Below, in pieces: positions 26,882-34,816 of a DNA stretch of 64,000 nt. Within the stretch, counting starts at the first letter, position 1; every line of letters starts with the position of its first letter. The stretch is taken from positions 1,574,979 to 1,638,978 of the forward strand of contig CP089931.1 in the NCBI GenBank assembly GCA_021307325.1. Direction: 5' to 3'. A program made the translations under genes and the position numbers. The stretch is from Peptoniphilus sp. GNH. Its GTDB lineage: Bacteria; Bacillota; Clostridia; Tissierellales; Peptoniphilaceae. The notes beneath the pieces are model-generated. The model was given only the letters and a program-made list of their open reading frames with translations, made no database searches and was not told the DNA's origin.

Positions 26882-27112
26882 AAAATGGCAACAGATGGAG
26901 TCCTAAGAGGCCTCGGCATAATGCGCCCCTTCCTTATTGCAAATCTTGTAAATCTTGCCATACGCATGTCGGTTGCCTTGATTTTCGCTCCACGTTTTGG
27001 CATTGCCTTTGTCTGGCTCGCCGTACCATTAGGTTGGCTTGCAAACTTTTTGATATCTTACAAAGAGCTTAGAAAATCATGGCCCACTACCAAAATAGAT
27101 GTAGATGTATAA
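26882..27112 (+). pseudogene. Detached 3' fragment of the MATE gene (direct repeat copy 2)
   Basis: 218 bp (26882-27099) repeat the end of the MATE gene with one mismatch, then diverge into a different tail: codons ending D-V-D-V-stop instead of D-R-E-L-stop. An open frame from 26741 runs into it, but the added upstream residues come from repeat-like DNA and there is no good ribosome site. It is most likely a remnant, not a gene. Its different ending suggests it came from another allele of the same locus and marks the recombination boundary of the msrAB insert. Confidence 0.85.
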
Positions 27113-27230
27113 GGGGAATTTTTAAAATAAAACATGCCCTTTAAAAAATCCAAATAAAAAACTTTAACAAAAAACTCAAAAATAATATCTACTCATAAAA
27201 AGGGACACCATATTTACTTAGTTAGTTTTA

Positions 27231-27266
27231 GTGGATGCTAGCCTATACTTCGCAGGCGGCATCCAT
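27231..27266 (+). terminator. Terminator-like hairpin beyond the MATE remnant
   Basis: GTGGATGC and GCC arms pair with GGC and GCATCCAT, followed by a T-rich tract. It is possibly the original terminator of the MATE transcript. Confidence 0.7.
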
Positions 27267-27334
27267 TTTGTTTTATTTTAAATTTTTTCTTTATTGTAAT
27301 AATTTATATATTCATATAAAGCTTTTGAAAATTT

Positions 27335-27359
27335 ATAAAAAGAGCATGGCTCTTTTTAT
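27335..27359. terminator. Bidirectional hairpin upstream of alpha/beta hydrolase
   Basis: Perfect ATAAAAAGAGC / GCTCTTTTTAT inverted repeat with a 3-base loop. The rest of 27113-27639 is AT-rich, without a gene; a TATAAT lies at 27502-27507. Confidence 0.6.
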
Positions 27360-27639
27360 GGCCATAATAAAATTCGTCCTTCGAAATTCAGATAAATAAT
27401 TGAATATTATTTTTAAACTATCCTTAAAGAAAAATATACAAATATATATATGACGATGCCTTTAAACTCTAAAATACATCACCCCGACCGCCCAAGAGTG
27501 CTATAATATAAAACGATAAGAGCTATTGATACATAAACAGATTTTAAAGTCACAGGTCTTTAAGCTTAAAACTCACCAAAAACTAACTTACATAAATAAA
27601 TTACACAAAGACGGCACAAAATCACAAAAGAGGAATAAA

Positions 27640-28383
27640 ATGAAATTCACCACATATGGGGAAAGGGAAAACAAGTCCATCCTCTTTATCCATGGGCTTG
27701 CCTCGACAGCAGATCTCTGCTTCAAACCCCTCTTGCCCTACCTAAAAGACTACCATGTGATCTTTTGCGAGCTAGATGGCCATTGCGCTTATAAAAAAGG
27801 CGACATGACATCCCCTAAAGATAGCATGCTAGCAATAGAAAACTACATATTAAAAGAAATGGATAAAAGAGTCCATTGCATCTGTGGCTTCTCCATGGGA
27901 GCGACTCTGGCAGTAGATCTGATATCAAGAGGTAAAATCTCCACAGACAAAGTCCTATTAGATGCAGCCATCACAATAGAAATGGGCTGGATGGCCCTGC
28001 CCTTTACCCTAGCCTTTATCATCGGCACTCAAAGAATAAAAAATAAAAAACCCATCCCCGAGTTTTTGCTAGACAAAATCATGGGCAAGGGCAACAAGAG
28101 CATCATCGAAATGATGTATCCGCAAATCAGCAAAAAAACCATTCAAAATGCCTGCAAATACATCTACCATTACAAGATAAAAGACAATTTGAGAAACTTT
28201 AGAGGTCAAGTCCTCTTCATAAGAGGAAGCGAAGAGCCCCTGCCAGCAAGAGGACAAAAGCTCTTAAAAGCCTACCTTCCACAAATGAAAAGCCAAGTCT
28301 TTCAAGGCATGGGTCATGGACAATTCCTCCACGAACACCCCAGAGAATACGCCGAGAACTTGAAAAAATTTTTGCAAACCTAA
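27640..28383 (+). CDS. Alpha/beta hydrolase
   Basis: A 247-aa cytosolic alpha/beta-hydrolase fold enzyme. It has the oxyanion HG motif ILFIHGLASTADLC near residue 15, nucleophile elbow CGFSMGATLAVDL (Ser near 88), and the terminal histidine in QGMGHGQFLHEHP. A cap region lies between ~120 and 190. It could be an esterase, peptidase or lipase; the substrate is unknown. ATG 27640 is chosen because AGAGGAAT precedes it, and the upstream in-frame extension is basic, repetitive and lacks a ribosome site. Monocistronic, with no obvious partner. Confidence 0.8.
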   Translation: MKFTTYGERENKSILFIHGLASTADLCFKPLLPYLKDYHVIFCELDGHCAYKKGDMTSPKDSMLAIENYILKEMDKRVHCICGFSMGATLAVDLISRGKISTDKVLLDAAITIEMGWMALPFTLAFIIGTQRIKNKKPIPEFLLDKIMGKGNKSIIEMMYPQISKKTIQNACKYIYHYKIKDNLRNFRGQVLFIRGSEEPLPARGQKLLKAYLPQMKSQVFQGMGHGQFLHEHPREYAENLKKFLQT

Positions 28384-28441
28384 CTCCATAAAAAGCTTTA
28401 AATTAAAGCCGAGATTAAGAAAAATAAAAAATGAAAAAATT

Positions 28442-28471
28442 TTGACAAGACAAAAAAACTTGTGGTAAAAC
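28442..28471 (+). promoter_or_regulatory. Promoter of the DUF3137-lemA operon
   Basis: TTGACA (28442-28447), an 18-nt spacer and TAAAAC (28466-28471). Confidence 0.55.
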
Positions 28472-28539
28472 TATATTGTCAAAAGCTCATTGATTAACAT
28501 TATTAAATACATAAAAGACCCAGGAGGTGTTTTAGAAAA

Positions 28540-29484
28540 ATGAAGTCCAGAGAAATATTTTCGGACCCGGCAATTGTAGACGAGATTAAAAAAATCGAAA
28601 CCACACCGGAAGCCAAAAAAAGACTTGATGACATCAGAAAAGATATAAAAAATCGCATGACCGAATCCTACGTCTTTGGTCTTATAGGCATCATAGGAGG
28701 CCTTATCCTGTACTCCTTCATAAAAATATACGCCATAATAGTCATAGCCATTCTAATAAAATATTGGTCGAGCTACTCTGAGCGCAACAAAAACTACCTT
28801 GCCACAGCCTATGTAAACAACTTCTTAGACCCCATATTTAAAAAAATTTTACCCGGCACCAAAATCGACTACTTCGGCAGCATGGACCAAGCCGTTTTCG
28901 AAAATCTCCTGCATCGCTCCGACAGATACACATCAAGCTGTCATATAACATTCGCAGACGAATACAAGACGGAATTTTGTAACATGATAGCAGTCCATGA
29001 CGAAATACAAAATAAGGGCAAGACGGAAGAAGTGACAGACTTTAGAGGTCAAGTCCTCATGGCATCTGTAAACACAGGCATAAAAGGACACATAAGAGTA
29101 GTACCCTCAACCAAAAAGGCCCTCGGCAACAAAAGCAACGGAGCCTACGGAGGAAGAAGAGGCGAAGAAAAAGAAATCCAAACCGAGTCCATCGAGTTCA
29201 ACAACCTCTATTCTATTTTTTCGACAGACGACTTCTACACTCGTTTCATACTAGATGCCAGAATCTTGGAACTATTGACCGATATGCGCAAAAAAATGAA
29301 AGTCGCCATCTATATGAATGACGAGTACGTATCAATAGCCTTCCAATCGGGAAAACACATCCTAACCCTGCCGATAATACCCCAGCTAGTAGACAAAATT
29401 TCACTATCAAGCGAATACGAAGAAATAAGAACCAAGCTCGCAGATTTCTATACACTAATGAATCTTATAATGGAAAAATTTTAG
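28540..29484 (+). CDS. DUF3137 family membrane protein
   Basis: A 314-aa protein matching the DUF3137 family. It has a short charged N-terminus, two close transmembrane helices at about 47-80 (YVFGLIGIIGGLILYSFIKI and IVIAILIKYW), then a cytosolic domain with the family's FRGQVLMASVN stretch and a C-terminal half ending LYTLMNLIMEKF. Function is unknown in all members. It lies 10 nt before lemA; DUF3137 and LemA genes are frequently paired, suggesting a joint membrane-associated function. Confidence 0.8.
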   Translation: MKSREIFSDPAIVDEIKKIETTPEAKKRLDDIRKDIKNRMTESYVFGLIGIIGGLILYSFIKIYAIIVIAILIKYWSSYSERNKNYLATAYVNNFLDPIFKKILPGTKIDYFGSMDQAVFENLLHRSDRYTSSCHITFADEYKTEFCNMIAVHDEIQNKGKTEEVTDFRGQVLMASVNTGIKGHIRVVPSTKKALGNKSNGAYGGRRGEEKEIQTESIEFNNLYSIFSTDDFYTRFILDARILELLTDMRKKMKVAIYMNDEYVSIAFQSGKHILTLPIIPQLVDKISLSSEYEEIRTKLADFYTLMNLIMEKF

Positions 29485-29494
29485 AGGAGAATAT

Positions 29495-30043
29495 ATGGGA
29501 TATTTATTTATTATCATAGTAATATTAGTCGCTTTCTCTTGGTTTACATCGACATCCAATAGACTAAGAAGACACAAAATAGTCATAAAAGAATCCAAGA
29601 GAAACGTAGACATAGCCCTTGCCAAAAGATACGACACCATTTCACAAATGCTAAAAGTCGCCAAATCATTTGCCAAGCACGAGACGGACACCCTGACAGA
29701 AACCATAAAACTAAGACAAGAAGGCGGCATCACAGCAGCCAACATGACAATGAAAAGCCAAAACGATGCCATAAAAGGGATTTATGCTCTGGCAGAAGCC
29801 TATCCAGACTTGAAATCATCAGCCGAATTTGTAAACCTGCAAGACGAAATAGATGACGAAAACGAAAAATTGGCAGCAGCAAAAAGAATAGTAAACAGCA
29901 ACATCAGCCTCTACAACCAAGAACTAGTCACCTTCCCCACATCAATCATCGCAAGCATCAACAACATGAAAGAAATAGACTTCCTAACAGAAGAAGACCT
30001 AGAAAGAAAAAAATCCATAGACCAATTCGATTACGACATATAA
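29495..30043 (+). CDS. lemA: LemA family protein
   Basis: A 182-aa LemA family protein. It has a single N-terminal membrane anchor (YLFIIIVILVAFSWF), then a long helical bundle with the characteristic RNVDIALAKRYDTISQML motif, and a late FPTSIIAS segment. LemA proteins in Listeria were noted as antigen sources, but the biochemical role is unknown. GAGGAG precedes the ATG. It is second in the DUF3137 operon and is followed by a terminator. Confidence 0.9.
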   Translation: MGYLFIIIVILVAFSWFTSTSNRLRRHKIVIKESKRNVDIALAKRYDTISQMLKVAKSFAKHETDTLTETIKLRQEGGITAANMTMKSQNDAIKGIYALAEAYPDLKSSAEFVNLQDEIDDENEKLAAAKRIVNSNISLYNQELVTFPTSIIASINNMKEIDFLTEEDLERKKSIDQFDYDI

Positions 30044-30059
30044 CTCATACAAACACAAA

Positions 30060-30087
30060 AACACCAGCCAAGAGCTGGTATTTTTAT
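30060..30087 (+). terminator. Terminator after lemA
   Basis: ACCAGC/GCTGGT stem followed by ATTTTTAT. It is nearly identical in sequence to the hairpin at 34788-34816. Confidence 0.8.
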
Positions 30088-30290
30088 ATCCCAAACCCCA
30101 AAAAACACGAGAACCCAATCCCCACATCACCAACCCCATAAGCACAAAACCTCACAAAAAATCTAACCCTTCAATCCACACCCACCAACCCCACAAGCAC
30201 ATTCACCCGAAAAAACATGAGAACCCAATCCCCACACTCACAACCCACATATCCACATCAACCCGAAAAAACACGAGAACTCAACAACAA
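30088..30290. repeat. C/A-rich tandem array A (about 54-bp period)
   Basis: Degenerate units recur every ~52-55 bp with a core CCCGAAAAAACACGAGAAC (near 30100, 30207, 30262) or the variant CTCACAAAAAATCTAACC (30151). The intervening segments are also similar (CCCCACATCACCAACCCCAT type). The plus strand is almost free of G outside the core. No coding frame is seen. The gap 30044-31151 holds arrays A and B, two structured elements and the promoter of the next gene. Confidence 0.85.
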
Positions 30291-30469
30291 CACCAAAAAG
30301 AAAGAAAAAATCGACAAGCCGTAAAAGAAATTCAAATGTTTGAGCAAAGCGAGTTATTGAATTTCTAGGCTTGGAGATTTTTTCTGACAACCAGTAAGTA
30401 GGGTAGAGGGGAGGTCAAGGAGGGGGAAGGGGCATCGTCGCCCCTAGCCCCCTCCTTGCAAACAAAAAC
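30291..30469. repeat. 179-bp structured element, copy 1
   Basis: Nested stems: GAAAAAATC (30304) with GATTTTTTC (30376), AAGCC (30316) with GGCTT (30368), and AGAAATTCAA (30326) with TTGAATTTCT (30357) around a loop containing GAGCAAAGCGAGTT. Then comes a GC-rich hairpin AAGGAGGGGGAAGGGGC (30417) with GCCCCTAGCCCCCTCCTT (30440). It differs from copies 2 and 3 at several bases (ATGTTTGAG, GGTAGAGGGGAGG). Confidence 0.9.
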
Positions 30470-30684
30470 CCAAACCAAAAAACCAACCCACAAAAATACG
30501 AGAACAAACTCTCACCACATCACCAACACTATAAGCAAACCAACTCGAAAAAACACGAGAACAAAACCCCTACACCAACCAACCCTATAAGCAGATTAAC
30601 CTGAAAAAAATCTAGACCTCAATCCTCACACTCACAACCCCCATAAGCACAAAACCTCACAAAAAATCTAAACCTCAATCCCCA
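30470..30684. repeat. C/A-rich tandem array B
   Basis: About four units of the same family (cores near 30490, 30545, 30600 and 30652) as array A. Array plus element repeat as a ~394-bp higher-order unit. Confidence 0.8.
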
Positions 30685-30863
30685 CACCAAAAAGAAAGAA
30701 AAAATCGACAAGCCGTAAAAGAAATTCAAATGTCTGAGCAAAGCGAGTTATTGAATTTCTAGGCTTGGAGATTTTTTCTGACAACCAGTAAGTAGGGTGC
30801 AGGGGTGGTCAAGGAGGGGGAAGGGGCATCGTCGCCCCTAGCCCCCTCCTTACAAACAAAAAC
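30685..30863. repeat. 179-bp structured element, copy 2
   Basis: Same fold as copy 1. It is almost identical to copy 3 (34170-34348), with which it flanks the SLH gene in direct orientation. Confidence 0.9.
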
Positions 30864-30962
30864 AAAAAATAAAACCCATCTCCTCCACATTGCAAAATAA
30901 AAAAACTCCTATATAATATAAAAAGTCACCCCCCCAAACAAAATTACAACTTGACCATATTA

Positions 30963-31007
30963 TGTAACATACTTGTAATTTTATTTTGGCCCGGGCTGAT
31001 GTATAAT
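30963..31007 (+). promoter_or_regulatory. Perfect WalR box and -10 of SLH gene 2
   Basis: TGTAAC-N5-TGTAAT (30963-30979) fits TGTWAH-N5-TGTWAH exactly. A TATAAT lies at 31002-31007 without a clear -35, so activator dependence is plausible. A ~145-nt leader follows before AAGGAGG. Confidence 0.65.
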
Positions 31008-31151
31008 GATGACATAAGAGAACAATGACAACTAAATATTCCAAACAAAAGGAAATTTATTTGCCTTGCCTCTTATCCCATGAGAAAGACATGGGGCAAA
31101 AGTTTAAGACTTTTGTAGGTCTACAAAATTTTTAAGGAGGTCGAAAGACAA

Positions 31152-33521
31152 ATGAACAAAAGAATTCTTTCTCTAGTACTAGCACTAGTAATGGTACTAG
31201 GAACATTCGGATCTGTCTTCGCCGCTGAAGCAAAAGCAGAAGTTAAGGAAAAGACAAAAGAAGTTCCAAAATTAACTTCATCAGACGCTAAGATTCAATG
31301 GCTACAAGACGTAAAAATCGTTGAAGGTCGTAAAGTAAACGAAGACGAAAAGAACAACGATCTAGCACTTGACAAGACAATCCAAAGAGCAGAAGTAACA
31401 AAACTTTTAGTTTACGCTATTGGTAAACAAGACCTAGCAGAACAACTAAAAGGAGCAGTAAGACCATTCAAAGATGTAGAAGCAGGATACTGGGCTAACG
31501 GATTTATCACAGTTGGTTCAACTTCTCCATCTCCAGCAAATGGACTTCCATTCCTAAACGGATACCCAAGTGGCAAATTCGAAGGAAAATGGAACGTATC
31601 TTATGCAGAACTTGCAAAGATGCTTGTAGTGCTTGCAAAGAAAGACCTTACTAAGGATCTTCTAGTAAAAGCAAACGCTGACTGGCCATCACAATGGATG
31701 AGATATGCAGCAGAAATGGGCATTCTTGAAGGCGTAACAGTTGCAAACTCAAACGACAATGCAACAAGAAAAGACGCATTCACAATGATTTACAATGCAA
31801 TGTTTGCAATGAAAGAATGGAGACTTTACCCATCAAATGAAACTATCGGCGTAATCTCTAAGGCTACAAACGACAAGATCACTCTTGGTGGAATCGAAAA
31901 AGACGTTGAATTCAAAGTAAACGAAAAGACTAACTTCGTTCCTGCAGAAGCTAAGGATGCAACTACACCTTACCACCCAATCGGATGGATGACTTATGTA
32001 ACTTACGGATCAGGATACTATATCGGATCTCTAGTAAGAGTACTTGCAGACAAAGATGGTAATGTAACTCACATTATCCAACTTGGTAACCCAGAACACC
32101 TTGACCTTAAGACTCAAGGATGGGCACCAATAGCTGATGATCATGACAACGGAACAGTTGATCTTAGAAAAGCTAACCTAACTTTCAAAGAAGCTAAACT
32201 TGCTAAGATTGACACTGACTCTCATACTCGTTACTTTGTAGCAGATGTAAACAAGGGTAGAGTAAAAGAAGTTAAATCTATGTCAGATATCAGATCTTAC
32301 TTCAAATATGAAACTGAATTTGCTAATAGAGTATACCTAGGATTTGAAAAGGTAGAAGTATCAGGCAGAAGAATTGCAAGACTAGTTGTATTCAACCAAG
32401 TTGATAAGACAAACCTAAGAGGAGATCTTGTAAGAATTTCTAACCCTGTAATATCTAACTATTCAGTTCTTGCTCAAGAAGCTGGCGAAAAGGCTACTGA
32501 AGCAAAAGAATACAAACTTGGCGATTACAAGTACTATCCATATGCTTACAAGGCTGACAAGTACGATATCGTTAATCTAAATGGTTACAATGGAACAATT
32601 GAAACTGAAATTGACTATGATAAGACTCCAACTTTCAAAGTTGAAAAGATTTACACAAGAGGACAAAATGGTCTTCCATTTGTAAATGGTTACACAACAG
32701 CTATCAAGCTTTCTGATGGAAGAGGAGAACAAGTTTACGGTGTTGCAAGAGATATCGACACTTGGTTCGCAAACGAAATCAGAGAAGGCGCTTATGTACA
32801 AGTTAAATTTGGTGAAGCAAACAAGGAAATTACTCTAATTTCTGTAGTTCCAAAGAACAACGTTCCTGGAGATCTTCCAAACGGAATGGTTAAAGATGCT
32901 AAGACTGTTAAAGTTCTAAGTGTTGAAAAATTCAACGGAGTTAGTCTAGTAACTTATCTTGACGGAGCTTACAGAAATACTGTAGCTGTTACTGACAACG
33001 ACGTATTGAATGTTGCTCTTAATGATGAAATCAGAATTGAACCAGTATTCAGATATGTACAAGTTCAAAACTACTACGGAAAAGTTGAAAGCTTCGCAGT
33101 TTATAGAATAGCTCAAAACATCACTAAGGATACTAATGACGCAACAACAGCTGTAACAACTTTCGAAGGTGCTGTAAACGAAGCTAATCTTAATGCCGCT
33201 AAGGCAAAAGTAGCTGCACTTCCTGAAGGAACAACAAAAGCAGCTCTTGAAAAGAGAATTGAAGTTAAACTTGTTGCAGAAGCTAAGACTACAATTGGAA
33301 ATCCAGTTCAAATCACAGCTCCAGCAGCATTTACAGCAGAAGAACTTGTTAAAGCAGCAAATGCTAAACTTAATGCAACTGTAAACAAGCATTTTGCAGA
33401 TGTAAAGGTTTCAGCTTCTGAACTTACTGCTATCCCAGGAGAAGCAGACAAATACACTGCTAACATTACTTTAACTTATGGTAATGAATCAGTAGTTGTA
33501 CCTGTAAAGGTAGAAAGATAA
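31152..33521 (+). CDS. Abundant SLH-domain S-layer-type protein
   Basis: A 789-aa secreted protein with signal peptide MNKRILSLVLALVMVLGTFG, cleaved near VFA-A. Three SLH-like segments cover residues ~40-220 (for example RPFKDVEAGYWANGFITVG, LPFLNGYPSGKFEGKWNVSY, then MRYAAEMGILEGV). The central ~400 residues are beta-rich. The C-terminal ~130 residues (FEGAVNEANLNAAKAKVAAL) form a helical domain and an Ig-like end. The strong AAGGAGG site, long leader and smooth codon use suggest very high expression, so it is a candidate main S-layer protein. It is flanked by 179-bp direct repeats, so the cassette could be lost or exchanged by recombination. Confidence 0.85.
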   Translation: MNKRILSLVLALVMVLGTFGSVFAAEAKAEVKEKTKEVPKLTSSDAKIQWLQDVKIVEGRKVNEDEKNNDLALDKTIQRAEVTKLLVYAIGKQDLAEQLKGAVRPFKDVEAGYWANGFITVGSTSPSPANGLPFLNGYPSGKFEGKWNVSYAELAKMLVVLAKKDLTKDLLVKANADWPSQWMRYAAEMGILEGVTVANSNDNATRKDAFTMIYNAMFAMKEWRLYPSNETIGVISKATNDKITLGGIEKDVEFKVNEKTNFVPAEAKDATTPYHPIGWMTYVTYGSGYYIGSLVRVLADKDGNVTHIIQLGNPEHLDLKTQGWAPIADDHDNGTVDLRKANLTFKEAKLAKIDTDSHTRYFVADVNKGRVKEVKSMSDIRSYFKYETEFANRVYLGFEKVEVSGRRIARLVVFNQVDKTNLRGDLVRISNPVISNYSVLAQEAGEKATEAKEYKLGDYKYYPYAYKADKYDIVNLNGYNGTIETEIDYDKTPTFKVEKIYTRGQNGLPFVNGYTTAIKLSDGRGEQVYGVARDIDTWFANEIREGAYVQVKFGEANKEITLISVVPKNNVPGDLPNGMVKDAKTVKVLSVEKFNGVSLVTYLDGAYRNTVAVTDNDVLNVALNDEIRIEPVFRYVQVQNYYGKVESFAVYRIAQNITKDTNDATTAVTTFEGAVNEANLNAAKAKVAALPEGTTKAALEKRIEVKLVAEAKTTIGNPVQITAPAAFTAEELVKAANAKLNATVNKHFADVKVSASELTAIPGEADKYTANITLTYGNESVVVPVKVER

Positions 33522-33540
33522 GAAGTAATTCTTAAAATAA

Positions 33541-33572
33541 AAAGAAAGTCGAATATTCGACTTTCTTTTTTT
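33541..33572 (+). terminator. Terminator of SLH gene 2
   Basis: AAAGAAAGTCGAATATTCGACTTTCTTT is split as AAAGAAAGTCGAA/TTCGACTTTCTTT with following Ts. Confidence 0.9.
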
Positions 33573-33601
33573 ATACATAAAATCTATAATCATTTGCAAA
33601 C

Positions 33602-33624
33602 AAAAAGGGGCAGACATCTGCCCC
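33602..33624 (-). terminator. Terminator of the DUF1858 gene
   Basis: On the minus strand GGGGCAGA-TG-TCTGCCCC is followed by five Ts. It lies just inside or beyond the gene's stop. Confidence 0.8.
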
Positions 33625-33628
33625 GATT

Positions 33629-33826
33629 TTATTCAGCATCCACGCTTTCATTAAGAGCCTTCAAAAGCCCTTCCAGATCCATCCCATGTACCATGGCAGC
33701 CTCCTCGAGAGTCTCCATTTGGCTAGACGGACACATCACACAGCCCATGCCATACTCCATCAAAGTCCTGGCAGTTTGAGGGTGCTTGTGTATCATTTGA
33801 CCTATCAATAAATCTTTAGTAATCAT
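33629..33826 (-). CDS. DUF1858 domain protein
   Basis: A 65-aa protein consisting of one DUF1858 domain: LLIGQMIHKHPQTARTLMEYGMGCVMCPSSQMETLEEAA. The CxxC-like pair (CVMC) is the family's conserved cysteine site, thought to form a redox-active or disulfide centre. Such domains occur alone or fused to hybrid-cluster and DUF438 proteins in anaerobes. GGAGAT precedes the ATG. Its role is unknown; redox sensing or sulfur handling is a guess. Confidence 0.85.
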   Translation of the reverse strand: MITKDLLIGQMIHKHPQTARTLMEYGMGCVMCPSSQMETLEEAAMVHGMDLEGLLKALNESVDAE

Positions 33827-33890
33827 TTAAATCTCCTTTTTTAAATACTAGTATTTTACTCTATATATTATATCCATAAGTAAAAGCCAA

Positions 33891-34169
33891 GACAAGACCC
33901 AAATCACCCATCCCACCCGAAAAAACACGAGAACAAACTCTCACCACATCACCAACACTATAAGCAAACCAACCCGAAAAAAATCTAACCTCTTCAATTC
34001 AAACATCGCCAACCCCATAAGCACATTCACCCGAAAAAACACGAGAACCCAATCCCCACATCACCAACCCCATATCCACAGCAACCCGAAAAAAATCTCA
34101 CCCTCAACAACAACACCCACCAACCCCACAAGCATAAAACCTCACAAAAAATCTAACCCTCAATCCCCA
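33891..34169. repeat. C/A-rich tandem array C
   Basis: About five units with cores CCCGAAAAAACACGAGAAC or CCCGAAAAAAATCT (33916, 33972, 34030, 34086, 34140). The stretch 33827-35253 holds arrays C-E, element copy 3, the toxin-antitoxin locus and terminators. Confidence 0.85.
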
Positions 34170-34348
34170 CACCAAAAAGAAAGAAAAAATCGACAAGCCG
34201 TAAAAGAAATTCAAATGTCTGAGCAAAGCGAGTTATTGAATTTCTAGGCTTGGAGATTTTTTCTGACAACCAGTAAGTAGGGTGCAGGGGTGGTCAAGGA
34301 GGGGGAAGGGGCATCGTCGCCCCTAGCCCCCTCCTTGCAAACAAAAAC
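34170..34348. repeat. 179-bp structured element, copy 3
   Basis: Same nested stem and GC-rich 3' hairpin as copies 1 and 2. It differs from copy 2 at one visible site (CCTTGCAAAC versus CCTTACAAAC). Confidence 0.9.
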
Positions 34349-34435
34349 AAAACAAAAAACCAACCCGAAAAAACACGAGAACAAGACCCCCACACCCACA
34401 AACCCAATAGACACGAGAACCCGAAAAAAATCTCC
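34349..34435. repeat. C/A-rich tandem array D (short)
   Basis: One good unit (CCCGAAAAAACACGAGAAC near 34364) and one degenerate unit. Confidence 0.7.
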
Positions 34436-34519
34436 CTCTCCTTGAAATCAAAAAAGCCTAATTAAAGCAAAAACTCGCCCCAATTAAGCCTGAAAACTAT
34501 ACAAATTTAAAATTAATGA

Positions 34520-34616
34520 TATAATAGATATGTAAAGAGGACACCGTTAAAGACGGCTTGCTCCATTAAGTGTTAAAAAAACCTACCTAAAGATAGCAAA
34601 TACAGGTAGGTTTTTG
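34520..34616 (+). ncRNA. Candidate antitoxin RNA of a type I toxin-antitoxin pair
   Basis: A TATAAT at 34520-34525 would start an ~85-nt plus-strand RNA from about 34532 ending at the hairpin 34575-34615. The RNA converges on the toxin mRNA and shares its terminator, so the two 3' ends are complementary. This layout is known from Fst/par and TxpA/RatA systems. Its 5' part (GAGGACACCGTTAAAGACGG then CTTGCTCCA) resembles the toxin leader. The -35 is poor. Confidence 0.55.
34575..34615. terminator. Shared bidirectional terminator of the toxin-antitoxin pair
   Basis: AAAAACCTACCT pairs with AGGTAGGTTTTT, giving T runs on both strands. Confidence 0.85.
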
Positions 34617-34619
34617 ATT

Positions 34620-34706
34620 TTATTTCCTATTTTGAAATAGGGTAAATATAGCGACAACCAACATAAAAATCTTTATCATCAAAGGCAACAATTCATAATC
34701 AGTCAT
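34620..34706 (-). CDS. Holin-like type I toxin peptide (TxpA/Fst-like)
   Basis: A 28-aa peptide reading MTDYELLPLMIKIFMLVVAI then FTLFQNRK. A short polar N-terminus, one hydrophobic helix and a basic tail are the plan of the small holin-like toxins of Firmicutes, which often begin with an (Y/F)EAL(S)LMI-type motif. It would depolarise or damage the membrane when over-made. The start at 34706 has GGGGGTGA 4 nt upstream. The longer 84-aa reading extends into repeat DNA and is unlikely. A TATAAT at 34769-34764 on the minus strand is a possible -10. The shared terminator with an opposing RNA supports a toxin-antitoxin role; toxicity is inferred. Confidence 0.65.
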   Translation of the reverse strand: MTDYELLPLMIKIFMLVVAIFTLFQNRK

Positions 34707-34787
34707 GCCATCACCCCCAATCCTTAGAGATTGGAGCAAACCATCTGTATGTCCTCTAAGAAAATTATATAAAAAAAACAAAACAAA

Positions 34788-34816
34788 CACCAGCCACAGA
34801 GCTGGTATTTTTATGC
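34788..34816 (+). terminator. Orphan hairpin identical in core to the lemA terminator
   Basis: ACCAGCCACAGAGCTGGT followed by ATTTTTAT. It stands in front of array E, as the lemA terminator stands in front of array A. No plus-strand gene precedes it. Confidence 0.6.

Noticed and set aside
26741-27112. A 123-aa open frame ending in MATE sequence
   Set aside because: Its first half is array-like DNA and its second half a copied gene end. There is no ribosome site, so it is treated as a remnant.
32577-33392. Cysteine/serine-rich minus-strand frames opposite SLH gene 2
   Set aside because: These are antisense shadows of a highly expressed gene's codon pattern, with no ribosome sites.
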